Below are positions 57,099-64,000 of a DNA stretch of 64,000 bases, in pieces. The notes beneath the pieces were generated by a model, which saw nothing but the letters and a program-made list of their open reading frames with translations, had not been told where the DNA came from and ran no database searches. Made by a program: the position numbers and the translations under genes. The stretch's first letter is position 1, and every line of letters begins with the position of its first letter. This DNA comes from Parvibaculaceae bacterium Mf 1.05b.01 (lineage in GTDB: Bacteria; Pseudomonadota; Alphaproteobacteria; Parvibaculales; Parvibaculaceae): NCBI GenBank assembly GCA_000509225.1, contig BAOK01000001.1:434001-498000 (forward strand), given 5' to 3'.

Positions 57099-57869
57099 TC
57101 AGGCAGCTACTGCTGCCGGATCGAGTTCATATTCTGAGAAAACTTCCAGTGCGCGTTTGTAGAGCACAGGTTCGTTGATACCCAGGCGCGCACGGGCGTC
57201 TGCGATTGGCTCGCGCAGCAATGCGTCAATATCCTGATCAACGATGCGCGCGGCGGCCTTTCCGTTACGCCGTCCTTCGGCGATTACCGCTTTGATGTTT
57301 GCGCTGCGTGGCGCTTCCTTGGCGATCGTTCGTCCGCCCATAAAGGCGATGAAGTTGATGCCCAATCCGCCGTGCTGGCTATGCGTGTAGCCAAGAAGGG
57401 CTGCTTCTCCCAGCGCGTCGCGGCCATAGCCGGTGAGCACGTGATAAAGGTCATGGGTGTCTCGGCCACGGTTCATGTACCAGCTGAGATCATCATCGAA
57501 CTGTTGACGATGGGCATTGTTCGTTTCGCTTTCCGCCACGAGGCCTGCAGCGCTCAAACCTTCGCTTTCCATAAACTCAACATATGCGCGTCCGACTGTG
57601 CCTTGGGGCAGGCTTTTCAGTGGGGCATGATTGTCGAGCATGGTTGGAAGGTCAGCGCGTTTGGCGAGCAGGGCAGGACCGTTTTCGGAATTCATAAAGC
57701 GTTCGAAGTCTGAGAGTTTTACGTCGCCGTTCAGCGCTTCAATGATGTGGAAGACCTGTGATGTGTCTTCCTTGTCCGCGATCAGCTTCTGCATATGCCC
57801 CCAGGCTTTCAGCGGCTTGATACGCGAGCGCTGGCGGGCAGGGTCAATATATGGAGTAGGACTTGTCAT
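57099..57869 (-). CDS. Coq4 family ubiquinone biosynthesis protein
   Basis: A 256-residue protein with the Coq4 signature H-D-L-Y-H-V-L-T-G-Y-G (RDTHDLYHVLTGYGRDALGE), the HDxxHxxxG metal site of the family. Coq4 is required for ubiquinone synthesis in eukaryotes and has homologues in Alphaproteobacteria; a role in C1 modification of the benzoquinone ring has been proposed. Here it is divergent from a monooxygenase and has its own strong operator-bearing promoter, which suggests regulated rather than housekeeping use. GAGGAG precedes the start. Confidence 0.88.
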   Translation of the reverse strand: MTSPTPYIDPARQRSRIKPLKAWGHMQKLIADKEDTSQVFHIIEALNGDVKLSDFERFMNSENGPALLAKRADLPTMLDNHAPLKSLPQGTVGRAYVEFMESEGLSAAGLVAESETNNAHRQQFDDDLSWYMNRGRDTHDLYHVLTGYGRDALGEAALLGYTHSQHGGLGINFIAFMGGRTIAKEAPRSANIKAVIAEGRRNGKAAARIVDQDIDALLREPIADARARLGINEPVLYKRALEVFSEYELDPAAVAA

Positions 57870-57910
57870 AATGTGCTCCTCATCGCATTCTGTAATGACA
57901 AACTGTCACC

Positions 57911-57939
57911 TTTGTAGATGTTACTTACATCTATGTCAA
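57911..57939 (-). promoter_or_regulatory. coq4 promoter with embedded operator
   Basis: On the minus strand TTGACA (57939-57934) and TACAAA (57916-57911) are spaced 17 bases. The spacer is the dyad TAGATGT-AAGTA-ACATCTA (57933-57915), so a bound repressor would cover the promoter. A second, related box lies 33 bases upstream. Confidence 0.7.
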
Positions 57940-57952
57940 TACACAGGTGGCT

Positions 57953-57975
57953 ATTGCTGACATTAATGTCAATAC
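57953..57975. promoter_or_regulatory. Second operator box between coq4 and the monooxygenase
   Basis: TGACATTAATGTCA (57958-57971) is a perfect 14-bp palindrome. On the minus strand GTATTGACATTAATGTCAG matches the proximal GTATTGACATAGATGTAAG at 16 of 19 positions, and the two are 33 bp apart, about three helical turns. It lies between the divergent coq4 and monooxygenase genes and could serve both. Confidence 0.65.
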
Positions 57976-58077
57976 CTGCGTTTCCAATAAGTGCGCCTAA
58001 ATCAAGAATGGCCTGTAAACGCTCAAGAAAAAGCCAAGAAACGGCGTTAAAAAAGCGTCACGAGGGAGAGAACGTCA

Positions 58078-59688
58078 GTGCAGGATCAAAAATCATCGAG
58101 TCAACAGGTGGATGCCATCGTCGTGGGGGCAGGCTTTGGCGGCATGTATATGACCCATCTGCTCGTGGAAAAGGGCTTGTCCGTTCAAGGTTTCGAACGC
58201 GGTGATGATGTTGGAGGTACCTGGTACTGGAACCGCTATCCCGGTTGTCGCTGTGACGTTGAAAGCACGGAATATTCTTACAAGTTTTCAGATGAGTTGC
58301 AGCAGGAGTGGGAATGGAGTGAGCGCTACTCACCACAGCCAGAGATCCTCGCCTATGCCAACCATGTAGCAGACCGGTTTGATCTCAGACGGCACTTTGC
58401 TTTCCAGTCCAGCGTCACTTCGGCTAAATATAATGAGGCCGACAAGCTTTGGACGGTAGAGACAGATGCAGGTGATCAGGTAAGCGCGCGCTACCTCATC
58501 ATGGCGACAGGGTGTTTATCTGCTGCCAACACTCCCGACTTTCCGGGATTAGACGGCTTTTCAGGTGCCACCTACCACACTGGTGCCTGGCCAAAAGAGG
58601 GCGTCGATTTTTCTGGCCAGCAGGTTGCCGTGATTGGCACCGGTTCTTCGGGTATCCAATCCATTCCGTTTATTGCAGAACAGGCGAAACATCTCACCGT
58701 GTTTCAGCGGACACCGAACTTCAGCGTGCCTGCGCGTAATATGCCGCTTGATGCGAACCTGGCTGCATCGATCAAAGCTGATTATGCGCAATTTCGCGCT
58801 GCCGCTTATCAACAGCCTGCCGCCTTCGGAGCCCATTTCCCGAGGCGCGAAGACTCAGTTCTTGATGTGACGCCTGAGGAGCGGGATGCGCGGTTTGAGG
58901 AATATTGGGGGCATGGGGGCTTTATGTTCTTGTCAGCTTTCGGTGACATTGGGGCCAGCCCGGAGACAAACAAATTCGCCGCCGAATTTGTGCGAAAGAA
59001 GATCCGCGAGATTGTGAAGGATCCTGAGACGGCAGATATCCTTTGTCCGGACAGCATTATTGGGTGCAAGCGGCTGGTTGCCGATAGTGGATATTTCGAA
59101 ACGTACAATCGCACCAATGTCGACCTGGTTGATGTGAGTGCTTCGTCCATTGAACGCTTTACCGCGGCGGGCCTGGAGACGAAAGGGCAGTCGTTTGAGT
59201 TTGACGCAGTTGTTTTCGCAACTGGCTTTGATGCGATGACAGGCGCACTTCTGCAGATCGATATTCAGGGCAGAGCAGGGTTATCGCTCAAAGAGAAATG
59301 GTCTGCGGGTCCTCGGACCTATCTGGGGCTTGCCTCGGCAGGGTTTCCAAACCTGTTCATGATGACGGGCCCCGGCAGCCCGTCGGTGCTTGCCAATATG
59401 GTGACAGGGATTGAACAGCATGCCGAATATATCGCAACAGCAATCAGTTGGGCTGATGAGCGCAACCTCTCAAGTTTTGAGGCAGAGACTGATGCGGAGA
59501 GTAAATGGGTTGAGGTTGTGAATATGCGCTCAGAAGCGACGCTCTATCCGCAATGCAATTCTTGGTATCTCGGTGCAAACGTTCCAGGAAAACCTCGCGT
59601 GTTTATGCCCTTCATCGGCTTTCCTGATTATGTGGCAATGGCTGACGACGTCGCCGTGAAAGACTATGAAGGATTTGCCAAAGCGTGA
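58078..59688 (+). CDS. Flavin-containing Baeyer-Villiger-type monooxygenase
   Basis: NADPH- and FAD-dependent monooxygenase of 536 residues. The FAD Rossmann motif is VVGAGFGGMYMTHLLVEKG, then GDDVGGTWYWNRYPGCRCD. The Baeyer-Villiger fingerprint FSGATYHTGAWP is at 161-172 and the NADPH Rossmann motif AVIGTGSSGIQSIPF at 184-198. This matches the cyclohexanone monooxygenase group, which inserts oxygen next to a ketone; the native substrate is unknown. Translation starts at GTG with GGGAG upstream. Confidence 0.93.
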   Translation: MQDQKSSSQQVDAIVVGAGFGGMYMTHLLVEKGLSVQGFERGDDVGGTWYWNRYPGCRCDVESTEYSYKFSDELQQEWEWSERYSPQPEILAYANHVADRFDLRRHFAFQSSVTSAKYNEADKLWTVETDAGDQVSARYLIMATGCLSAANTPDFPGLDGFSGATYHTGAWPKEGVDFSGQQVAVIGTGSSGIQSIPFIAEQAKHLTVFQRTPNFSVPARNMPLDANLAASIKADYAQFRAAAYQQPAAFGAHFPRREDSVLDVTPEERDARFEEYWGHGGFMFLSAFGDIGASPETNKFAAEFVRKKIREIVKDPETADILCPDSIIGCKRLVADSGYFETYNRTNVDLVDVSASSIERFTAAGLETKGQSFEFDAVVFATGFDAMTGALLQIDIQGRAGLSLKEKWSAGPRTYLGLASAGFPNLFMMTGPGSPSVLANMVTGIEQHAEYIATAISWADERNLSSFEAETDAESKWVEVVNMRSEATLYPQCNSWYLGANVPGKPRVFMPFIGFPDYVAMADDVAVKDYEGFAKA

Positions 59689-59705
59689 TCAGGACATTCT
59701 ATAAT
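59675..59705 (+). promoter_or_regulatory. Possible promoter before the YHS gene
   Basis: A perfect TATAAT at 59700-59705 follows TTGCCA at 59675-59680 with a 19-base spacer, slightly long. It lies just past the monooxygenase stop and about 100 bases before the YHS start. Confidence 0.4.
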
Positions 59706-59807
59706 TGCAGGTGGTCACTCATGCTCACGGGCTTGTGCACAGCGGTTATTCGCTAAGGCTGGGTTGGGTGCCTAGATTTCCAGGTGACTACTTGGAGAGG
59801 TGCCCTC

Positions 59808-60308
59808 ATGACCCGTATGATTAAAAAAACAACACACAGCCTTAACCGCGTGATTGGCCTTTTTGTCATTGCCTTCGCGGCGATTATCGTTGGAACAAAT
59901 ACATTCGCTGCCGCCGATGCCAACGAGCACATTCCGGTTTTCACTGAGAGCGGCGTTGCCATTCGTGGCACAGATGCTGTCGCCTATTTCACCCAGGCCA
60001 AACCGGTGCAGGGTAAAGAGGAATTCGCGGCAGAATATCAGGGCGCGACCTGGCATTTTTCTTCGGCGGAAAACCGCGACACATTTCTGAGTGACCCTGA
60101 AAAATATGCCCCTGCCTATGGTGGGTATTGCGCCTATGCGCTGTCGCTGGGGACATACAAAGTCGAAACGGATCCTCATGCTTGGAGCATTGTGGATGGG
60201 CGCCTTTACCTCAACAAAACGCCCGTTGTTCGGTCTATCTGGGAGACGGATATTCCTGGGAACATCGTCAAGTCCGAAGAAAACTGGGCTGCAGTTATTT
60301 CCGAGTAG
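59808..60308 (+). CDS. Exported YHS-domain protein
   Basis: A 166-residue protein with an N-terminal hydrophobic signal (VIGLFVIAFAAIIVGTNTFA) and a YHS domain. The domain reads VAIRGTDAVAYFTQAKPVQG, then YQGATWHFSSAENRDTFLSD and PEKYAPAYGGYCAYALSLG. YHS domains are often linked to metal binding; this single-domain secreted form is common in proteobacteria and not well understood. GGAGAGG lies before the ATG. Confidence 0.85.
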   Translation: MTRMIKKTTHSLNRVIGLFVIAFAAIIVGTNTFAAADANEHIPVFTESGVAIRGTDAVAYFTQAKPVQGKEEFAAEYQGATWHFSSAENRDTFLSDPEKYAPAYGGYCAYALSLGTYKVETDPHAWSIVDGRLYLNKTPVVRSIWETDIPGNIVKSEENWAAVISE

Positions 60309-60335
60309 GCTGGCGTCCGTTTAGGAAACAGTGAG

Positions 60336-60374
60336 AGCCGCGACCTGAAACGTTCGGGTGGCGGCTTCGTTTTT
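60336..60374 (+). terminator. Probable intrinsic terminator after the YHS gene
   Basis: AGCCGC-G-ACC and GGT-G-GCGGCT pair around a loop with one mismatch, followed by TCGTTTTT. It lies 27 bases past the stop. Confidence 0.72.
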
Positions 60375-60383
60375 ACCGGATAA

Positions 60384-60441
60384 AAGATCAATCATTCTTG
60401 AAAAAGATGCCGGCTTGACCATGTATAAGATTGAATGATCT
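60384..60441. promoter_or_regulatory. Two operator-like boxes upstream of the 58-residue gene and TetR gene
   Basis: AAGATTGAATGATCT (60427-60441) is, in reverse complement, AGATCATTCAATCTT. This matches the perfect dyad AAGATCATTCGATCTT at 61294 at 14 of 16 positions over the full box. A weaker box AAGATCAATCATTCTT lies at 60384-60399. They sit before the operon that contains the TetR gene, so autoregulation is likely. Confidence 0.65.
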
Positions 60442-60458
60442 AGAAAGGTCGGTAAACT

Positions 60459-60635
60459 ATGAAAGACGAAGCCATCTCCCGTCTTAGTCGGGCGAAACTG
60501 TGGATTGAGCAATTGGATAGGGTCATGCACGAGCGGCCGGAAGAGGTGTTGGCAGTGAATGTGGCACGACAGCAGGCAGAGATCGACGCGCTGCGGGACC
60601 GTGTCGCTGCGCTTGAGCTTGATCTAAAGACCTGA
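60459..60635 (+). CDS. Small coiled-coil protein of 58 residues
   Basis: MKDEAISRLSRAKLWIEQLD starts the protein and ARQQAEIDALRDRVAALELD forms its C-terminal part. The whole chain reads as heptad repeats rich in Leu, Glu and Arg, i.e. one or two coiled-coil helices. It has no cysteines or membrane segments. The gene lies directly after two TetR-type operator boxes and 42 bases before the TetR start, so it is probably in the same operon. I do not recognise a family. Confidence 0.6.
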   Translation: MKDEAISRLSRAKLWIEQLDRVMHERPEEVLAVNVARQQAEIDALRDRVAALELDLKT

Positions 60636-60677
60636 CACATCAGAAATAGTGGATTGGTCGAACGGAAGGGAGAAGGT

Positions 60678-61259
60678 TTGGCGCGCAAAAGAGAGTTTGA
60701 TCCAGACGAGGTCGTCGAAAAAGCGATGCATCTTTTCTGGGAGAAGGGGTATTCAGAAACTTCGGTGAGGGATCTCGTTGATGCGACTGGCGTAGCGCAT
60801 GCCGGTCTTTACGCTGCCTTCGACGATAAAGAGGGCCTCTACGCCGCCGCTCTGACAAAGTACCAGAAGCTTGTGTCAGAGACACTCTATGCCAAATTGT
60901 TGTGTGCTGATGCAGGGCTGGCTGCTATCCGAGAATTTTTCGGGTTTATCAAAATGGCGTCGAAGGCTGCACCGTTTAGCAATGGCTGCATGATGGCCAA
61001 CACGTCCGTTGAGTTTGGAGACGGTAATGACCGTCTTAATAAACTTGTGCATGCTAGTCTGAAGAAACTAACCAGTGCTTTCAAGAACGCTTTGGCAAAC
61101 GCTCAGGCCGCAGGGGACCTGTCTGCTGACCGTAATGTCGACGATCTCGCAGCGGGACTTGCTGCCAGCTTTCAAGGTTTGTCAATTCTTGCCAGGGCCC
61201 GCGCTCCTCAAAAAATTATCACCGGGGCGGTGCACGCCGCGCTCGCACAATTGGACTAA
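60678..61259 (+). CDS. TetR/AcrR family transcriptional regulator
   Basis: A ~193-residue repressor with the TetR HTH FDPDEVVEKAMHLFWEKGYS, then VRDLVDATGVAHAGLYAAFD. The ligand domain has a FSNGCMMANTSVEFG segment seen in many TetR members with this layout. I chose a TTG start at 60678 because GGGAGAAGG precedes it; there is no closer ATG. It is flanked by matching operator boxes at 60427 and 61294, which points to control of itself and of the following methyltransferase gene. Confidence 0.87.
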   Translation: MARKREFDPDEVVEKAMHLFWEKGYSETSVRDLVDATGVAHAGLYAAFDDKEGLYAAALTKYQKLVSETLYAKLLCADAGLAAIREFFGFIKMASKAAPFSNGCMMANTSVEFGDGNDRLNKLVHASLKKLTSAFKNALANAQAAGDLSADRNVDDLAAGLAASFQGLSILARARAPQKIITGAVHAALAQLD

Positions 61260-61293
61260 TAGGACTTGTCGCTCGGCTAAGGTTACCCAATTA

Positions 61294-61309
61294 AAGATCA
61301 TTCGATCTT
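61294..61309. promoter_or_regulatory. TetR-type operator upstream of the methyltransferase gene
   Basis: AAGATC-ATTC-GATCTT is a perfect dyad of 6-bp arms, about 15 bases before the methyltransferase start and next to its AAGGAGG ribosome-binding site. It matches the box at 60427. Confidence 0.7.
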
Positions 61310-61323
61310 AAAAGGAGGATCCC

Positions 61324-62142
61324 ATGACAGATTTTGCAATAGCGCAGGAAGAAAATTTGCAAACACGGATCGCGCAGGCGCTCTCGGCGCAGGGCAAAAC
61401 GACCGACGCGCTCGTGTTGGAAGATTTAGCAGGAGTGGATGAGATTCACATTGGTGGCCTTGAGACCATTCGGCCGATTGTCGGGTCGCTTGGTGTTGGC
61501 TCGGGGGATGTGACTCTCGATCTGGGCTCAGGATTGGGCGGTCCGGCGCGATTTGTCGCGAGAGAAACAGGCAGCCGGGTGGTGGGTGTTGATCTTAGCG
61601 CCGATACCACGCTGGCAGGTAACGAGCTCTCTGGCTGGGTCGGTGCTGACGAGATGGTTCAACTTGAAGTAGCGGACGTATGTCATGTTCCCCACAAATC
61701 CGAGAGTTTCGATGCCGTCCTCTCTGTTCACGTGCACATGTTTCTTCAAGCGCCAGCGCAGATGTTTGCGGAAGCCTTCAGACTTCTCAAGCCAGGCGGG
61801 CGCTTTGTTGTCCTAGATCCAGTCAGATGTGGAGACGGGGATCTCCATTATCCGGTTCCGTGGGCGTCGGTCGCTGACGCCGACAATATTCTTCGTGAAA
61901 CTGAACTAAAAACACTGGCAGCGACCACAGGGTTTCGACCTCACACGCGAAGCGACTTCAGTGCGCTGGCTATCGACTGGTTTAGTGCAACCTTCGCGCG
62001 CATTTCCGAAATGGGTGGGCCGCCTCCGCTGGGTCTTCATCTGGTCATGGGGCCGGACTTTCCGACCTTTGCGTTGAATGCATTTCAAAACCTGCAAGAA
62101 GAGAAGATCGCGCTTCTGCATCTTGTGTTTGAAAAACCGTGA
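61324..62142 (+). CDS. Class I SAM-dependent methyltransferase
   Basis: A 272-residue methyltransferase with the SAM motif I LDLGSGLGGPARFVARETGS, acidic VGVDLS, then VADVCHVPHKSESFDAVLSV (motif III/IV region) and LLKPGGRFVVLDPV. The layout resembles small-molecule (sarcosine/ubiquinone/sterol-type) methyltransferases, but the substrate cannot be told. It is preceded by an AAAAGGAGG site and a TetR operator, and followed by an NmrA-like gene 37 bases later. Confidence 0.87.
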   Translation: MTDFAIAQEENLQTRIAQALSAQGKTTDALVLEDLAGVDEIHIGGLETIRPIVGSLGVGSGDVTLDLGSGLGGPARFVARETGSRVVGVDLSADTTLAGNELSGWVGADEMVQLEVADVCHVPHKSESFDAVLSVHVHMFLQAPAQMFAEAFRLLKPGGRFVVLDPVRCGDGDLHYPVPWASVADADNILRETELKTLAATTGFRPHTRSDFSALAIDWFSATFARISEMGGPPPLGLHLVMGPDFPTFALNAFQNLQEEKIALLHLVFEKP

Positions 62143-62179
62143 TGGCTCACATGTGCTGCAAAAAGCGAAAGGAAAACCC

Positions 62180-63277
62180 ATGAAACCCAAGATCCTCGTG
62201 ACATCGGCTGCTGGTAAAACCGGCATGGCCACCGCCCTACAATTGCTCAAAAAAGATTTTCCGGTGCGCGCTTTGGTTCATCGAAAGGATGCGCGATCAC
62301 AGTTTTTGCACAAGGCAGGCGCTGAAATAGTCATCGGCGAAATGCACGACATTGACAGCCTGCGGGAAGCTTTCAAAGGATGCCAGCGGGCCTATTGGTG
62401 CACTCCCGTTGAATCGCACCCACTCCACAAAATGTCGCTCTTTGCGATCGCCGCTGCTGAGGCGAAGGTTGAACATATTGTTCATCTGAGCCAATGGCTC
62501 TCGTCCTCTTCCCATCCATCCCTTGCGACGCGAGAGATGTGGATGATGGATCATATCCTCGACTGGATCCCGGGAGCGACCATGACGATCAACAATACGG
62601 GATGGTTTGCCGACAATTACGCATTGGTCATGCTGCCTATGGCACAACTTGGCATGATGCCGATGCCTCTGGGGGAAGGAAGGAATGCGCCGCCGTCGAA
62701 CGATGATATAGCTGCCGTCAATGTAGGCGCATTGATCAACCCAGAAGACCATGCAGGTCGGACATACCGACCGACAGGTCCGGAGCTTCTGACGCCCCAG
62801 GAAATCGCTGATGCATTTGGTCGGGCCTTAGGTCGGACTGTTCGGTATGACAATGCGTCGATGAAGATGTTCTTGAAAGCGCTGGCAGCGCAAAAGCGGC
62901 CTGAGTTTGCCCAATCCCAACTGGCCCATTATGTGGTTGATTATCAACAGGATGCGTTTGCTCTCGGCGCTCCCACTGATGCAGTGGAAAAGGTCGGTGG
63001 ACGCCGTCCGCAAACAATGGATGAGATTGCACGCCATTATGCGCAAACCGATCCAGACGCTCGGCAGACCGTGATCAACAAGGTTCGTGCTTTTTCATTT
63101 CTGGTGAAAATCATGACGGCAACGCCGCTGGACAGAGAAAAATTTGAGAGCTCCCGGGAATTTCCAAGTTCGCGCACACCAGAATATGCAGTGAGTGATG
63201 ATGCCTGGTTAGCGGCACATCCGGACAACTCTCAATTGAGAAGTGCCAGTATTACGACCATCAATGCAGCCGAATAG
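62180..63277 (+). CDS. NmrA-like NAD(P)-binding protein
   Basis: A 365-residue protein of the atypical short-chain dehydrogenase (NmrA) group. The Rossmann motif is ILVTSAAGKTGMATALQLLK, followed by VRALVHRKDARSQFLHKAGA and AEAKVEHIVHLSQWLSSS. The catalytic Tyr/Lys of classical SDRs is not seen, as is usual for this family. The substrate-domain block GRTYRPTGPELLTPQEIADA is present. The start at 62180 has AAAGGA upstream. It probably shares the transcript of the methyltransferase. Confidence 0.85.
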   Translation: MKPKILVTSAAGKTGMATALQLLKKDFPVRALVHRKDARSQFLHKAGAEIVIGEMHDIDSLREAFKGCQRAYWCTPVESHPLHKMSLFAIAAAEAKVEHIVHLSQWLSSSSHPSLATREMWMMDHILDWIPGATMTINNTGWFADNYALVMLPMAQLGMMPMPLGEGRNAPPSNDDIAAVNVGALINPEDHAGRTYRPTGPELLTPQEIADAFGRALGRTVRYDNASMKMFLKALAAQKRPEFAQSQLAHYVVDYQQDAFALGAPTDAVEKVGGRRPQTMDEIARHYAQTDPDARQTVINKVRAFSFLVKIMTATPLDREKFESSREFPSSRTPEYAVSDDAWLAAHPDNSQLRSASITTINAAE

Positions 63278-63311
63278 AAATCACTGCGTTGAAGCCGGTG
63301 GTGAACAAGGC

Positions 63312-63348
63312 AAAAAAAGACCGCAAGATGTGGGAGCATCTTGCGGTC
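63312..63348 (-). terminator. Intrinsic terminator of the chemoreceptor gene
   Basis: GACCGCAAGATG (63319-63330) and CATCTTGCGGTC (63337-63348) form a perfect 12-bp stem. On the minus strand the hairpin is followed by TTTTTTT (63318-63312). Confidence 0.93.
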
Positions 63349-63376
63349 ACACTCGGCCGGTCTCAGAAATCCGGGA

Positions 63377-64000
63377 CTACTTCTTTGCTCCGACCTGTTT
63401 CAGGAACGTATCGACGTAACCAGTCATTTTTTCTGACTGCTCGCTGAGTTCATTTGATGCCTGACGCACCTGGTCAGCAACGCTGCTTGTTTCTTGAGCT
63501 GCTTGCATGACGCCCTGGATGTTCTGATTGACTTCCTTGGTAGACGCGCCTTGTTCTTCTACAGCAGCAGCGACTGACTCTGTGATCTCGCCCATTTTTT
63601 CAATGGTCGCCGTTACGGACTGAATCGAATCTACCGACTCACCCATACTGTTCTGGATTTCACTGATCTGCAGTGAAATGTCTTCGGTGGCTTTCGCCGT
63701 CTGGTTGGCGAGTGCCTTCACCTCAGAAGCAACAACCGCAAAACCCTTGCCGGCTTCTCCCGCGCGGGCGGCTTCGATTGTTGCGTTCAATGCCAACAGG
63801 TTGGTCTGACTAGCGATGTCCTGAATGAGTGTCACGACCTGGCCGATTTTCTGAGCGCTTTCGGATAGTTCGTTGATGGACTCATTGGACCGTTTGGCTT
63901 CTGCTACAGCATCTCGGGCAATGTCAGAAGACTGATGCACCTGGCGGGAGATTTCGGTGACCGTCGCCTCCAGCTGCTCTGTTGCTGCCGCCACAGATGA
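63377..64000 (-). CDS. Methyl-accepting chemotaxis protein, C-terminal signalling domain (5' part outside window)
   Basis: The reading frame is open at the right edge, so only the last ~207 residues are seen. They form the MCP signalling hairpin: an adaptation helix, then the highly conserved hairpin tip [20 protein letters not shown] and [20 protein letters not shown]. The return helix has [20 protein letters not shown]. The protein should interact with CheA/CheW. The sensor domain cannot be described. A strong terminator follows the stop. Confidence 0.95.
   Translation of the reverse strand, partial: SSVAAATEQLEATVTEISRQVHQSSDIARDAVAEAKRSNESINELSESAQKIGQVVTLIQDIASQTNLLALNATIEAARAGEAGKGFAVVASEVKALANQTAKATEDISLQISEIQNSMGESVDSIQSVTATIEKMGEITESVAAAVEEQGASTKEVNQNIQGVMQAAQETSSVADQVRQASNELSEQSEKMTGYVDTFLKQVGAKK

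Overview
The window is a gene-dense chromosomal segment from an alphaproteobacterium, most likely a member of or relative of Hyphomicrobiales/Parvibaculales. The main pointers are: a circularly permuted (two-piece) tmRNA gene; an alpha-type SspB with a C-terminal ClpX-docking tail; DUF4169, DUF2065 and RHH_4 small proteins; leuA directly upstream of mreBCD-pbp2-rodA; hflKC-DUF2065-degP-serB-miaA-ilv gene order; a Coq4-type protein; and five copies of an intergenic palindromic repeat resembling the GAGCATTTTC...GAAAATGCG and GAGCGTTTCC...GGAAACGCG repeats seen in many Rhizobiales genomes. No prophage, insertion sequence, CRISPR array or rRNA operon was seen.

Layout. 1-6028: DNA ligase 3' end, M24 aminopeptidase, PrmA and a UvrD-type helicase. 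6105-8778: a tight minus-strand operon (thioesterase, secreted pentapeptide-repeat protein, ClC antiporter). 8902-13538: D-lactate-dehydrogenase-like flavoprotein, a Tat-exported haloalkane dehalogenase, a TetR regulator with its operator, a class III CoA-transferase and DUF4169. 13659-21490: AsmA, RHH protein, FumC, SspB, an M19 dipeptidase and a PF10118 protein. 21520-21850: tmRNA. 21956-25115: aquaporin, a GNAT-like protein and an acyl-CoA synthetase. 25266-30746: thyA-folA-DUF1499, glutathione-dependent formaldehyde dehydrogenase, an SMP-30 protein, a small secreted protein and Mrp. 30996-36868: membrane protease quality-control genes hflK-hflC-DUF2065-degP, then serB and miaA. 37039-42605: branched-chain amino acid genes ilvI, ilvH, ilvC and ilvD, with leuA later at 47561. 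42656-44953: an orphan 55-residue peptide gene, an Asp/Glu-racemase-like protein and a zinc efflux module (CDF pump plus SmtB-like ArsR with its operator). 45063-47327: purT and a LysR regulator. 49318-55362: the elongasome operon mreBCD-pbp2-rodA and an NTF2-like protein, followed by tRNA-Lys(CTT). 55681-63277: accessory metabolism (MFS pump, Coq4 homologue, Baeyer-Villiger-type monooxygenase, YHS protein) and a TetR-controlled cluster with a 58-residue coiled-coil protein, a methyltransferase and an NmrA-like reductase. The window ends in a chemoreceptor signalling domain.

How the genes fit together. SspB and the tmRNA lie within about 2.2 kb of each other and belong to one pathway: the tag encoded in the tmRNA is ANDNYAEARLAA and SspB delivers such tagged proteins to ClpXP. 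HflKC, DegP and SspB are all protein quality control. The ilv and leu genes form valine/isoleucine/leucine synthesis. The mre-rod block builds rod-shaped cell wall. Several operators can be read directly: a zinc ArsR site, two different TetR systems, and a tandem operator in front of coq4. The least explained items are the 55-residue peptide at 42656, the 58-residue peptide at 60459, and the same-orientation repeat family.
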